Origin: Enterococcus faecalis
GTDB taxonomy: Bacteria; Bacillota; Bacilli; Lactobacillales; Enterococcaceae
Direction of reading: 5' to 3'
NCBI RefSeq assembly: GCF_029024925.1
Contig: NZ_CP118962.1
Span: 1,458,001-1,522,000 of the forward strand
DNA length: 64,000 nucleotides
Part shown: positions 27,085-35,934 of the stretch, one piece after another
Layout of the letters: the number at the start of each line of letters is the position of its first letter
How positions within the stretch are numbered: the first letter of the stretch is position 1
Program-made: the position numbers and the translations under genes
Notes under the pieces: model-generated
What the model was told of the DNA's origin: nothing
Databases searched by the model: none
What the model saw: the letters and a program-made list of their open reading frames with translations, nothing else

Positions 27085-27120
27085 AAAAGACTGTTTCCCT
27101 TTATTCAGAAAACAGTCTTT
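27085..27120 (-). terminator. Terminator after the DUF1269 gene
   Basis: AAAAGACTGTTT pairs with AAACAGTCTTT and on the minus strand is followed by TTTTAAAAT, just after the stop codon. Confidence 0.85.
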
Positions 27121-27125
27121 GATCC

Positions 27126-27692
27126 TTATTCTTCTTTCGATGTCGCTTCTTTATGTTGTTCTTTTTTTGCTTGCCACGATTGTTTCGCTTCATTTGCAAC
27201 TTCGTTCGCATCGTTAATTTCTTGTTGGACTTCCTCTAAATCAAGCCGCGTGATTTCGCCACCTAAGTCAAACATAACCAACTGGTTGAGTGGACGGTTG
27301 TCTTCTTCTTCTGCAATTAATAACAATCCCGTTTGTCCTTCATCAATCTTTTGAATCACATGTTCAAAAACCGTTTGTGCTTCTTGAATTTCTTTGGCGT
27401 CTTTGCTTGCACCATACATACTTCCAGCAAACCAGCCAAAAAGAATGCCCAGAGGACCACCTAATATGCCTACTAGCATTCCAATCATGCTATCTTTTGA
27501 TGTATGATTGTTGCCTGTAAAATCGATAAAATCATTGATTTTAAATTGATGCTGGCCATCATTAACATGCGTAACAACCGCCATTTGCTCACCTTTAAGC
27601 TGTCTTTCTGCCTGCATCTTTTTTATTTCGGAAAATGCTTGGTACGATTTACTTTCAATATCAAAGTTCATAATGATAATTCGTTTTGCCAT
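27126..27692 (-). CDS. DUF1269 family protein
   Basis: 188 residues. An N-terminal strand-rich part (KRIIIMNFDIESKSYQAFSEIKKM) precedes a glycine-zipper-like hydrophobic centre (MIGMLVGILGGPLGILFGWFAGSMYG, residues about 72-97), then an acidic domain and a Lys/Glu-rich tail. This is the DUF1269 plan, often annotated as a stress or membrane-associated protein, with no proven reaction. It is a single-gene unit with its own terminator. Confidence 0.8.
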   Translation of the reverse strand: MAKRIIIMNFDIESKSYQAFSEIKKMQAERQLKGEQMAVVTHVNDGQHQFKINDFIDFTGNNHTSKDSMIGMLVGILGGPLGILFGWFAGSMYGASKDAKEIQEAQTVFEHVIQKIDEGQTGLLLIAEEEDNRPLNQLVMFDLGGEITRLDLEEVQQEINDANEVANEAKQSWQAKKEQHKEATSKEE

Positions 27693-27773
27693 ACAAATCG
27701 CTCCTTTATTCTGGATACATCTATTTTAGCAAGAAAGGCCTGTCTCTAGCAATGAAAACTTTTTGGTTATGTA

Positions 27774-27804
27774 TAAAAAAAGAAGATAGCTAGGCTACCT
27801 CCTT
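27774..27804 (-). terminator. Terminator after khpA
   Basis: On the minus strand AAGGAGGTAG and CTATCTTCTT pair with two G-U pairs and seven T residues follow. Confidence 0.75.
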
Positions 27805-27812
27805 GTTAATGC

Positions 27813-28064
27813 TTATTTACCATCAAGAATATTTAAACGGACCTTTTTCGGACCATCGATACGTACACTATAAACAATTGTCCGAATTGCTTTTGCAACA
27901 CGCCCTTGTTTACCAATGATACGTCCAATATCTTCTTTGGCCACAGTCAAATTATACTCGAGGAAATCAGTTGATTCCTCAATTTCTAATGAGACTGCTT
28001 CAGGTTGACTGACTAACGGACGGACAATAGTTAAAATTAACTCTTTCACATCTGCCATATTCAA
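27813..28064 (-). CDS. khpA: KH-domain RNA-binding protein KhpA
   Basis: 83 residues. The single KH domain has the GxxG loop in IGRIIGKQGRVAKAIRTI near residue 50. With KhpB it forms an RNA-binding pair that affects division and cell length in streptococci and enterococci. It lies 5 bases after rpsP, as in most Firmicutes, but rimM and trmD, which normally follow, are not here. Confidence 0.94.
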   Translation of the reverse strand: MNMADVKELILTIVRPLVSQPEAVSLEIEESTDFLEYNLTVAKEDIGRIIGKQGRVAKAIRTIVYSVRIDGPKKVRLNILDGK

Positions 28065-28069
28065 TCACC

Positions 28070-28342
28070 TTATTTCTTAACGTTTTTAGCTTCATGATGT
28101 TTTTTCATAACGCCTTCTTTTGAAAGGATGTTACGAACTGTATCAGAAGGTTGCGCACCTTTAGATAACCAATCTAAAACTAAATCTTCTTTTAAAACTA
28201 CTTCTGCAGGGTCTTTCAAAGGGTTGTAAGTACCTACAGTTTCGATGAAACGTCCATCACGAGGAGAACGAGAATCAGCTACTACAATACGGTAAAAAGG
28301 ACTCTTTTTAGAACCCATACGTTTTAAACGAATTTTAACTGC
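28070..28342 (-). CDS. rpsP: Small ribosomal subunit protein S16
   Basis: 90 residues starting [20 protein letters not shown], the invariant S16 opening. ATG 28342 follows GGAGGTG, so an upstream in-frame extension of 11 codons is rejected. It assembles early into the 30S body. It is the first gene of a two-gene unit with khpA. Confidence 0.97.
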   Translation of the reverse strand, partial: AVKIRLKRMGSKKSPFYRIVVADSRSPRDGRFIETVGTYNPLKDPAEVVLKEDLVLDWLSKGAQPSDTVRNILSKEGVMKKHHEAKNVKK

Positions 28343-28382
28343 CATTATTAAATACACCTCCATTAACTTAATCACAAGAGTT

Positions 28383-28411
28383 AGTTTAACAGATTAACAA
28401 CAACCTGTAAA
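28383..28411 (-). promoter_or_regulatory. rpsP promoter
   Basis: TTTACA and TAAACT on the minus strand are exactly 17 bases apart, about 40 bases before the rpsP ATG. Confidence 0.7.
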
Positions 28412-28491
28412 GAGTTTTTTCTTGACACCTTTACTTTTTTTCAATTTTTTTAGCCAATTTGCAGGAAAACAAACGAAATAATGAAGAATTT

Positions 28492-29295
28492 TTACAAAAT
28501 TTGATAATAGTTGTACTGGTTTCTCACTTGAAAGCCTTCTGTTTGATAGAGATGAAGCGCTGCTTGATTTTCTGTTTCAACTTCTAAAAAAATAGTCGCT
28601 GAGGCTGACTTTTCTAAAATCATTCGGAGCGCAGACTGTAACACTTGACGGCCAAGACCGCGACCTCGTTGCGTTTTTGTCACAACAAAGCCATAAATCC
28701 CCCATTCGTTTTCAAAATGATCCAAACGTAGCGTGGCTAAAAGTTGATTGTTTTCTTTATAAATAAGTGTTCGTTGAAGGTCCTCCGGCAAAGGCGTACC
28801 TTCTAGTAACCTAGCCAAGGAATGCAAATCAGCCACTTGTGGTCGGAGAAGTGTCAGCTTCGCCAAATCCTGTGAGTAAGTTTCTCTTTGAAAAACCAGA
28901 TACTGTTCTGAAAAAGCTGGCACAATTCCTTGTCTATTAAAATAATTCAGGCCAACAGATTGCTTGTCGTCCATCACGAGAAAGACTTCTTTCATTCCCC
29001 ACAAAGCTGCTTGCTTTTCGAGTTCTTGAACAAGTTCTTCAAAAAATGGCCCTACATTTGGCGCAACAATCGTCGCTTCCAAGGTTTCCCCATCAAAACA
29101 ATACCCTACGATATACGCTTGTATGGTTTGTTCCTTCCTGTATAAACCATAATAAGTATAAGCTGATTCCTCAGGAAATGTTTGTTCCAATTTATAAAAA
29201 GTTCCTTGTTTAATCATTTCCTTGTTTTTTAATTCAGTCAATGTTTGTTTCTCCAACTGTGTTAACTGTCGGCGCCAATTTATTTTTTTATTCAA
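28492..29295 (-). CDS. GNAT family N-acetyltransferase
   Basis: 267 residues. The C-terminal half is a clear GNAT fold: VVTKTQRGRGLGRQVLQSAL near residue 210 is the acetyl-CoA motif and FLEVETENQAALHLYQTEGF the following strand-helix. The N-terminal half looks like a decayed second GNAT domain (FLVMDDKQSVGLNYFNRQGI). Substrate unknown. It ends 116 bases from the rpsP start, with no strong terminator in that gap. Confidence 0.82.
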   Translation of the reverse strand: MNKKINWRRQLTQLEKQTLTELKNKEMIKQGTFYKLEQTFPEESAYTYYGLYRKEQTIQAYIVGYCFDGETLEATIVAPNVGPFFEELVQELEKQAALWGMKEVFLVMDDKQSVGLNYFNRQGIVPAFSEQYLVFQRETYSQDLAKLTLLRPQVADLHSLARLLEGTPLPEDLQRTLIYKENNQLLATLRLDHFENEWGIYGFVVTKTQRGRGLGRQVLQSALRMILEKSASATIFLEVETENQAALHLYQTEGFQVRNQYNYYQIL

Positions 29296-29436
29296 GCAGT
29301 TGCTCCTTTACTCATCCTTTTACTAGCTATTATACGTGAAGTTACGAAGTTCAACAATGTACAAGGATAAAACGTTTGCGCTTTTTTTGAAAAAGTACTA
29401 TCATAAAGTAAGTAAAAGAAAAATGGAGGGATTTAC

Positions 29437-29991
29437 ATGACAAAAAAAATTGGTATTTTTGTAGGGAGTTTAAGAAAAGATTCATTTAACAAATTGGTAG
29501 CAAAAACAATGGCGGACTTATTTCCAGCTGATTTCGAACCTGTTTTTATTAACATTGGTGATTTAGAATTATACAATCAAGATTTGGATGATGAAGGAAC
29601 CCCCACCGAAGCTTGGACAACATTCCGTGAAGAAGTCAAACAAGTAGATGGTGTGATGTTTGTAACACCAGAATATAACCGTTCAGTACCAGCTGTTTTA
29701 AAAAATGCATTGGATGTCGGTTCACGTCCGTATGGCGAAAGCGTTTGGGATAAAAAACCAGGACTTGTGGTGAGTGTTTCACCAGGTGCAATTAGCGGAT
29801 TTGGTGCGAACCATCATTTAAGACAATCATTAGTCTTCTTAAATGTTCCAACTTTACAACAACCTGAAGCCTATATTGGCGGTATTACGAACTTAATTGG
29901 TGAAGATGGTAAAATTATTGATGGCACTGTTGGCTTCTTACAATCAATTGTAGATGCTTACGTGGATTTCTTTAATCGCTTAACTGCCTAA
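29437..29991 (+). CDS. NADPH-dependent FMN reductase family protein
   Basis: 184 residues of flavodoxin-like fold. The opening IGIFVGSLRKDSFNKLVAKTM holds the FMN phosphate loop, and FVTPEYNRSVPAVLKNALDVGSRP near residue 82 is the signature of the NAD(P)H-dependent FMN/quinone/azo reductase group. GGAGGG precedes the ATG. It ends at its own terminator. It may reduce quinones or chromate-like acceptors; not shown here. Confidence 0.9.
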   Translation: MTKKIGIFVGSLRKDSFNKLVAKTMADLFPADFEPVFINIGDLELYNQDLDDEGTPTEAWTTFREEVKQVDGVMFVTPEYNRSVPAVLKNALDVGSRPYGESVWDKKPGLVVSVSPGAISGFGANHHLRQSLVFLNVPTLQQPEAYIGGITNLIGEDGKIIDGTVGFLQSIVDAYVDFFNRLTA

Positions 29992-30004
29992 TTGAATCAA
30001 TCGA

Positions 30005-30046
30005 GAAAAAGTGAGGCAACTTTTTACAGGTTGTCTCACTTTTTTT
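30005..30046 (+). terminator. Rho-independent terminator after the FMN reductase gene
   Basis: AAAAAGTGAGGCAAC pairs with GTTGTCTCACTTTTT (one G-U) and a T run follows. Confidence 0.9.
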
Positions 30047-30056
30047 ATTTTTTTGC

Positions 30057-30087
30057 TTGACCCTCTCGTTACGTAAAGGTTTATGAT
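30057..30087 (+). promoter_or_regulatory. MerR-type promoter with 19-bp spacer
   Basis: TTGACC (30057-30062) and TATGAT (30082-30087) are 19 bases apart. The spacer has a near-symmetrical CCTCTCGTTACGTAAAGG core. Over-long spacers with a centred operator are the hallmark of promoters that MerR-family proteins activate by twisting DNA, and the gene behind it is such a regulator. Confidence 0.7.
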
Positions 30088-30108
30088 AGATTTTGTCAGG
30101 AGGAATGA

Positions 30109-30864
30109 ATGATGGAATATACAATTAAAAAAATGGCTTCACTATCTGGCGTCAGTGCACGGACGTTACGATATTATGATGAAATTGGTCTTCTTCAACC
30201 AGCCAGAATTAATTCTTCTGGTTATCGAATTTACGGGCAAGCCGAGGTGAATCGTTTGCAACAAATTCTTTTTTACCGTGAATTGGATCTGAAACTAGAT
30301 GAAATTAAAGAAATTTTGGAGCAACCTGACTTTAATGTTGAACAGGCTTTATACGAGCATCAACAAAAACTATTGGAAAAGCGCAATGAAATTGATCGTC
30401 TTTTAGCCTCTGTTCAACAAACCTTACACCATTACAAAGGAGAGATAAACATGTCAGATCAGCAAAAATTCGAAGCATTCAAACAACAACGAGTTCAAGA
30501 AAACGAAGAAAAATATGGTAAAGAGATTCGGGAAAAATATGGCAACGAAACGATTGAACAAGCCAACAAAAAATATTTAAACTTGACGGAAAAAGACATG
30601 CAAGCAATGCAGAACGTGGAAAAAGATTTATTTTCTAAGTTAGCCATGTATCAAAAATCACCCAAGTTGACTAGTCAACTTGCGCAAGAAATTTTCCAAT
30701 TACACAAAGATTGGTTAATGTACTCTTGGTCAAGCTATTCGCCAGAAGCACACAAAGGGTTAGGCCTTATGTATGTTGGCGATGAACGATTTACGTCATA
30801 TTATGAACAACACGGTGCTGGTTTTGCCGAAGCGTTAAACGCAATTATCCAAAACTACGCTTAA
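30109..30864 (+). CDS. MerR-family regulator with a TipAS ligand domain
   Basis: 251 residues. The MerR head (YTIKKMASLSGVSARTLRYYDE, GLLQPARINSSGYRIYG) is followed by a dimerisation coiled coil to about residue 108 and a TipAS-type helical domain (residues about 130-250, ending YYEQHGAGFAEALNAII). TipAS domains bind thiopeptide or other bulky drugs. There is no obvious target operon beside it, so it may control only itself or distant genes. An internal ATG preceded by AGGAG (near 30451) could give the drug-binding part alone, as in tipAL/tipAS. Confidence 0.88.
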   Translation: MMEYTIKKMASLSGVSARTLRYYDEIGLLQPARINSSGYRIYGQAEVNRLQQILFYRELDLKLDEIKEILEQPDFNVEQALYEHQQKLLEKRNEIDRLLASVQQTLHHYKGEINMSDQQKFEAFKQQRVQENEEKYGKEIREKYGNETIEQANKKYLNLTEKDMQAMQNVEKDLFSKLAMYQKSPKLTSQLAQEIFQLHKDWLMYSWSSYSPEAHKGLGLMYVGDERFTSYYEQHGAGFAEALNAIIQNYA

Positions 30865-30913
30865 ACAGAAAGTGCGCCATCAGTCTCTTCGACTGATGGC
30901 GCACTTTCTGTTT
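30863..30913. terminator. Very strong bidirectional terminator
   Basis: A 23-bp perfect stem (AAACAGAAAGTGCGCCATCA and onward) around a 5-base loop overlaps the stop codon of the MerR gene and faces ffh on the other side. Confidence 0.93.
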
Positions 30914-30938
30914 CTTACGATAATTAACTAAAGCCTGT

Positions 30939-32357
30939 TTATCTTTTTTTCTTTTTCTTCTTTTTGTTTTTCTTCATCATGCGATTCATGGCCATTTTAC
31001 CTAGCTTGCCTTTAACGCCGCCACCTAACATTTGATCCATACCAGGAATATTCATATCCCCTTTGGACATTTGTTGCATCATTTTTTTGGATTCTTTAAA
31101 TTGTTTAATCATGCGATTGACTTCAACCACACTATTTCCTGAACCAGCTGCAATTCTGCGGCGGCGACTAGGATTTAATAGATCAGGATTTTCACGTTCT
31201 GCAGGGGTCATTGATAAGACCATCGCCCGTTTCCGTGCCACATCTTTTGGATCGACTTTGACATTTTCAATACCAGGCATGTTACTCATTCCAGGGATCA
31301 TTTTTAATAAGTCTTCAATCGGTCCCATGCCCATAACTTGATCCAATTGCTCAATGAAATCGTTAAAGTCAAAACTGTTTTCTTTCATTTTTTGAGCAAG
31401 TTCTTCTGCTTTTTTCTCATCGTAATCTTGTTGCGCTTTTTCAATTAGCGTCAACATGTCCCCCATACCTAGGATACGACTCGACATACGATCGGGATGG
31501 AAAATTTCTAAATCAGTTAATTTTTCACCAGAACCGACAAATTTAATCGGAGCGCCCGTTACTGCCCGAATTGACAGCGCAGCCCCCCCACGAGTATCGC
31601 CGTCCATTTTGGTAATAACAACCCCAGTAATTCCAAGCTGTTCATTAAAACTATCTGCAACGTTGACAGCATCTTGCCCCGTCATCGCATCAACAACTAA
31701 CAGAATTTCATTGGGATTAGCCAACTCTTTAATTTGTTTCAATTCGTCCATTAAAGCTTCGTCAATGTGTAAACGGCCGGCCGTATCAATTAAGACATAA
31801 TCATTTTTCTTTTCTTTTGCTAATGCTAACCCTTGACGAACAATTTCCACTGGATTAGCATCTGTTCCCATATCAAAAACGGGAACTTCTAATTGTTGAC
31901 CTAAAACCTTCAACTGATCAATCGCTGCTGGACGATAAACGTCACCAGCGATTAAAAGCGGACGAGCGTTTTCAGTTTTCATTAAGTGTTTGGCTAATTT
32001 ACCAGTAAAAGTTGTTTTACCAGCCCCTTGTAACCCTGTCATCATAATCACTGTTGGGATTTTTGAAGATTTATTCAATTCAACCGTTTCTGAACCTAAC
32101 GTTTTCGTTAATTCTTCATCAACAATTTTTACAATTTGTTGGGCTGGTGATAAGCTTTCTAATACTTCGACTCCTACTGCCCGTTCTCTGACGCGTTTTG
32201 TGAAATCTTTGACCACTTGTAAATTAACGTCGGCTTCTAATAAAGCCAAACGGATTTCTCGCATCATTTCTTTTACGTCGGCTTCGGAAACTTTTCCCTT
32301 ACGACGGATTTTACTCATTGCCTGTTGTAGGCGGTTTGTTAAACTCTCAAAAGCCAT
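30939..32357 (-). CDS. ffh: Signal recognition particle protein Ffh
   Basis: GTPase that, with 4.5S RNA, brings nascent membrane proteins to FtsY and the translocon. 472 residues: N domain, G domain with GLQGAGKTTFTGKLAKHL near residue 107, DTAGRLHIDE near 190 and TKMDGDTRGGAALS near 248, then a Met-rich M domain ending in a Lys-only tail. It lies 4 bases after ylxM, the conserved pair. Confidence 0.97.
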   Translation of the reverse strand: MAFESLTNRLQQAMSKIRRKGKVSEADVKEMMREIRLALLEADVNLQVVKDFTKRVRERAVGVEVLESLSPAQQIVKIVDEELTKTLGSETVELNKSSKIPTVIMMTGLQGAGKTTFTGKLAKHLMKTENARPLLIAGDVYRPAAIDQLKVLGQQLEVPVFDMGTDANPVEIVRQGLALAKEKKNDYVLIDTAGRLHIDEALMDELKQIKELANPNEILLVVDAMTGQDAVNVADSFNEQLGITGVVITKMDGDTRGGAALSIRAVTGAPIKFVGSGEKLTDLEIFHPDRMSSRILGMGDMLTLIEKAQQDYDEKKAEELAQKMKENSFDFNDFIEQLDQVMGMGPIEDLLKMIPGMSNMPGIENVKVDPKDVARKRAMVLSMTPAERENPDLLNPSRRRRIAAGSGNSVVEVNRMIKQFKESKKMMQQMSKGDMNIPGMDQMLGGGVKGKLGKMAMNRMMKKNKKKKKKKR

Positions 32358-32361
32358 AGTT

Positions 32362-32700
32362 TCATTCCTCTATTTCTTGAATTTGTTCAATATATTTTTT
32401 GATTTCACTATCTTTGGGATAAGTTTCTTGAACATACTGCTGTAGTTGTTCAAGATATTCTTTCCGTACAACATAGTTTGAATAAAGATGTAACTTTTTT
32501 TCGTATTCTTCTAAAATTTTTTCGGTTCGTTTAATGTTATCATAAACCGCTTGGCGACTAACCTCATATTCTTCCGCAATTTCTCCTAAAGAAAAGTCAT
32601 CAGCATAGTAAAGCTCCATATAATTCATCTGCTTTTCCGTTAATAATGTCGAATAAAATTCAAATAACGCATTCATGCGGTTTGTTTTTTCCATTTCCAT
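32362..32700 (-). CDS. ylxM: YlxM family helix-turn-helix protein (UPF0122)
   Basis: 112 residues from ATG 32700, placed 8 bases after GGGAG; frames open up to 15 codons longer. The sigma-region-4-like HTH is clear ([28 protein letters not shown]). YlxM stimulates Ffh/SRP in streptococci and is almost always encoded directly before ffh. Confidence 0.93.
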   Translation of the reverse strand: MEMEKTNRMNALFEFYSTLLTEKQMNYMELYYADDFSLGEIAEEYEVSRQAVYDNIKRTEKILEEYEKKLHLYSNYVVRKEYLEQLQQYVQETYPKDSEIKKYIEQIQEIEE

Positions 32701-32783
32701 GAGCCGTGCTCCCATCTTCAATCCCTTATAGGTTACCGATTTCATAGGGAATAGTCAATCTTTTTTTACTAAGTTTTTACCTT

Positions 32784-33248
32784 TTAAAAAGAAATGTCCG
32801 CAAGTTGCCATGTTTCTTCAGAATAAACGGTCATTCCTTGTTGAATAAAATAAGCAGTTGCGACTCCAACTCCAGCTTTTTTAATGCCAGAAAATTGTCC
32901 ATCATAAATCAGCTGGCTGCCACAGCTGGGACTTTTTTCTTTCAAGATCAAGGTTGTAATTTGTTGAGTTTTTAATTTTTGATACGCGCGCTGTGCCCCT
33001 GCTTTAAATGCCTCAGTGACATCTTCCCCATTATCCGTATATACATAAGCAGTATTCGCCCAAACATCAAAGCCGTCCCCGCCAATGATTTCTGCTGGCG
33101 GACGTGGAATGGGCAACTCTCCTAAAACTTCGGGACAAATCATTATTGCTTTTCCATTAGTTACAAGTTGTTTTAACGCTTCTTGTTCTTGAGATTTTCC
33201 ATCGTAACGGCAACAAATCCCACCTAAGCAACTACTAATACCAATCAT
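32784..33248 (-). CDS. DUF523 family protein
   Basis: 154 residues with conserved Cys: GISSCLGGICCRYDG at the start, ICPEVLGELPIPRPPAEI near residue 37, and LKEKSPSCGSQ near 102. These are the DUF523 signatures, possibly a metal or Fe-S site. Function is unknown. It stands as a single gene upstream of ylxM-ffh, divergent from phoP. Confidence 0.85.
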   Translation of the reverse strand: MIGISSCLGGICCRYDGKSQEQEALKQLVTNGKAIMICPEVLGELPIPRPPAEIIGGDGFDVWANTAYVYTDNGEDVTEAFKAGAQRAYQKLKTQQITTLILKEKSPSCGSQLIYDGQFSGIKKAGVGVATAYFIQQGMTVYSEETWQLADISF

Positions 33249-33410
33249 TCGCTTCTCCTCATTTCATTTCTCTATTATACCATGAGTTGACTTTTCTCAA
33301 AAGTAGCATTCTCGCTTACTTTAAAGTACGTTCTTCCTCTAAAAATATGTTAAACTAACAATAGTGAAATATACACTTATTTTCAGAAATTTCTTGAAGG
33401 AGTTATGTAA

Positions 33411-34121
33411 ATGAAAAAAGTTCTTGTCGTCGATGATGAACCATCGATTTTAACTTTGTTAACCTTTAATTTGGAAAAAGAAGGCTATCAGGTGACTACT
33501 TCCGAAGATGGTAAAAACGGCTTCGAATTAGCTTTGTCTAATCAATATGATTTTATAATTTTAGATGTAATGCTTCCTGGTATGGATGGCTTAGAAATTA
33601 CCAAAGCACTTCGTCGAGAAAAAATTGACACGCCTATTTTGATTTTAACTGCCAAAGATGAACAAGTAGATAAAATCATCGGCTTAGAAATTGGGGCAGA
33701 TGATTATTTAACAAAACCTTTTAGTCCCAGAGAAGTCCTAGCACGCATGAAAGCTATCTTTCGTCGTTTAAAACCTACCACGACCGAAACGCTTCAAGAG
33801 GACACACCTAAAGCTCCGCTTGTGATTGGCGAGATTCGTGTAGATGAACAAAATTATGAAGTCTTTGTGCGCAATCAGCCCATTGAGCTAACACCGAAAG
33901 AATTTGAATTACTCGTTTACTTCATGAAACGCAAAGATCGGGTCATTAATCGGGAAACCTTGTTGGAACGAATTTGGCAATATGACTTCGCTGGACAAAG
34001 TCGCATCGTCGATGTCCACATTAGTCATTTACGTGATAAAATCGAGCCCGATCCCAAACGGCCCGTTTACTTAGTAACTGTCCGTGGCTTTGGCTACCGT
34101 TTTCAGGAGCCAAAACGATGA
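33411..34121 (+). CDS. phoP: Phosphate-response two-component regulator PhoP
   Basis: 236 residues of the OmpR/PhoB class. The receiver domain has VVDDEPS at the start, phospho-acceptor Asp in LDVMLPGMDG near residue 52, Thr and Lys in LTAKDE and LTKPFSP. A C-terminal winged helix follows (IELTPKEFELLVYFMKRKD; RIVDVHISHLRDKIEPDP; TVRGFGYRF). It overlaps phoR by 4 bases. The Pho-box array before pstS, 2.7 kb downstream, is the likely target. Confidence 0.93.
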   Translation: MKKVLVVDDEPSILTLLTFNLEKEGYQVTTSEDGKNGFELALSNQYDFIILDVMLPGMDGLEITKALRREKIDTPILILTAKDEQVDKIIGLEIGADDYLTKPFSPREVLARMKAIFRRLKPTTTETLQEDTPKAPLVIGEIRVDEQNYEVFVRNQPIELTPKEFELLVYFMKRKDRVINRETLLERIWQYDFAGQSRIVDVHISHLRDKIEPDPKRPVYLVTVRGFGYRFQEPKR

Positions 34122-35893
34122 AAAAGAGACTGCGGATTGAATATTTTTTAGTTGCGGCAGTCATGCTTTTATTATTTGTCGGAAGTATTGCAGCGACCAA
34201 TTTTTTCTTTCAAAAAGAAATGGTTGCTCAGCAAGAAACCTATTTAAGAAGAAAAAATACCCTTTTAACAGACCAGTTGCCCCCTTCCGTTTTCGAAAAA
34301 GGGCAACTGACAAACCAACAACAACTCCTTGTCACCCATGCGTTAGATGATGCAGAAGAACGGGTAACTTTGTTGCAAAAAAATGGTACCGTCTTTTTTG
34401 ACAGCAGCCAAAATGAACCGCTAGAGTCGCACAAAAAACGACCTGAAATCGCTGCGGTTCTATCAGGAGCTACCTATGGTTCAGCTTTACGAAAGAGTAA
34501 AACGTTAAATAAAGAACTTCTGTACGTTGCCACGCCTGTTTTAAAATCAGGAGAAATCGTTGGAATTATTCGGATTTCGGAACAAACCGCGCTATTTTCT
34601 AAAAATATCCAATCTTTTCGTCGCTATATTATCTTTACATTTGGCATCTTGTTCCTACTAATTACCTTGTTTATCTTTTTATTGTTACGGCAAAAAAATC
34701 AACCGCTAGTGACTGTCTTACCGATTCTGAAACGAATGCTTAAACATCCAGATGAAAATCGATCCATTATCCAGCAATCTTCTGAATGGAATGAACTTTA
34801 CGAAACTATTAACTTACTGAGTCAACAAGTAAGTCAAACGTATAAAGCGTATACGTCTGCGGATGAGCAATTTCACGAACTTTTAGATGAGTTGATGATT
34901 GGTGTCTTTATCATTGATACGCAAGGACGGCTTCGTCTGTTGAACCCTAAAATGCAGGAAATGTTAGGACTCTCTGCTAAAAATATGCAAAGCAATTATC
35001 TCGAAGTGATTCAAGACGCCGATTTGATTCATTTAATCCATCAAGTCGTTGCTGAAAAAAACAGTTTACATCAAGAAATCACTGTGACACAAGGACCCAC
35101 ACCTTTACGATTAGATCTTTCTCTTCGTTACTTGGATGATCAAAGCGCCAATGATTATCAAGTGTTAGGAATTGCCTATGATTTAACGCGCGTTCGCCAA
35201 CTAGAAAAAATGCAAAAAGATTTTGTATCAAACGTGTCTCATGAATTAAAAACGCCTGTCACTTCTCTTTTAGGCTTTACCGAGACACTCATAGACGGCG
35301 CCAAAGAAGATCCGGAAGTCCTTAATCAATTTTTGCACATCATGCAAAAAGATGCCCAGCGTCTGCAACAATTAATTCAAGAAATTTTAGAACTTTCTCG
35401 GGGCAGCGCGACAATTCCTTATGCAGAACAAGAAATTACTTTAGAAAAATTTATTACAGAAATTCTCGGTTCTTATCAGCAACAATTGGCAGCAAAACAG
35501 CTGAAAACAGTCGTTCATGGTCTGCCAGAGAGCCAGTTTTTCACCAAATACGAATTGTTTTATCCAATCGTGAAGAATCTAATTGAAAATGCCATTCAGT
35601 ATTCCCAAGAAAATGGACAGATTACTATTTCTTATGCTATTGAAAATCAGCAATTACGTTTATCTGTTCAAGATACTGGCATTGGCATTAGTCAAAAAGA
35701 CCAAGAACGGATCTTTGAACGGTTCTATCGTGTCGATAAAGCACGTAGCCGTCATTCTGGTGGCACCGGTCTAGGTCTAGCTATTGTCCAAAATTACACA
35801 GAATTATTAGGCGGTAAAATCGCCATTGATAGTCACTTAGGCTTAGGGACCACTTTTACAATCACCTTGCCTTTAACAAAAAAAGAAGCCTAA
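34118..35893 (+). CDS. phoR: Phosphate-sensing histidine kinase PhoR
   Basis: 591 residues. Membrane helices are near residues 8-30 and 165-190, with an extracytoplasmic domain between them. A HAMP-like linker and a PAS domain (about 250-350; ELMIGVFIIDTQGRLRLLNP) precede the HisKA box FVSNVSHELKTPVTSLLG with the phospho-His near 375. The ATPase domain has NLIENAIQYS, VQDTGIGIS and HSGGTGLGLAIV. Length and plan match Gram-positive PhoR/WalK kinases. The Pho assignment rests on its partner and the adjacent pstS. Confidence 0.9.
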   Translation: MKKRLRIEYFLVAAVMLLLFVGSIAATNFFFQKEMVAQQETYLRRKNTLLTDQLPPSVFEKGQLTNQQQLLVTHALDDAEERVTLLQKNGTVFFDSSQNEPLESHKKRPEIAAVLSGATYGSALRKSKTLNKELLYVATPVLKSGEIVGIIRISEQTALFSKNIQSFRRYIIFTFGILFLLITLFIFLLLRQKNQPLVTVLPILKRMLKHPDENRSIIQQSSEWNELYETINLLSQQVSQTYKAYTSADEQFHELLDELMIGVFIIDTQGRLRLLNPKMQEMLGLSAKNMQSNYLEVIQDADLIHLIHQVVAEKNSLHQEITVTQGPTPLRLDLSLRYLDDQSANDYQVLGIAYDLTRVRQLEKMQKDFVSNVSHELKTPVTSLLGFTETLIDGAKEDPEVLNQFLHIMQKDAQRLQQLIQEILELSRGSATIPYAEQEITLEKFITEILGSYQQQLAAKQLKTVVHGLPESQFFTKYELFYPIVKNLIENAIQYSQENGQITISYAIENQQLRLSVQDTGIGISQKDQERIFERFYRVDKARSRHSGGTGLGLAIVQNYTELLGGKIAIDSHLGLGTTFTITLPLTKKEA

Positions 35894-35932
35894 AAAAACT
35901 CAGCCAATCCTGTTTATTGGCTGAGTTTTTTT
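35892..35932. terminator. Bidirectional terminator between phoR and pstS
   Basis: AAAAAAACTCAGCCAAT pairs with ATTGGCTGAGTTTTTTT between the convergent phoR and pstS stop codons. Confidence 0.93.
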
Positions 35933-35934
35933 GT

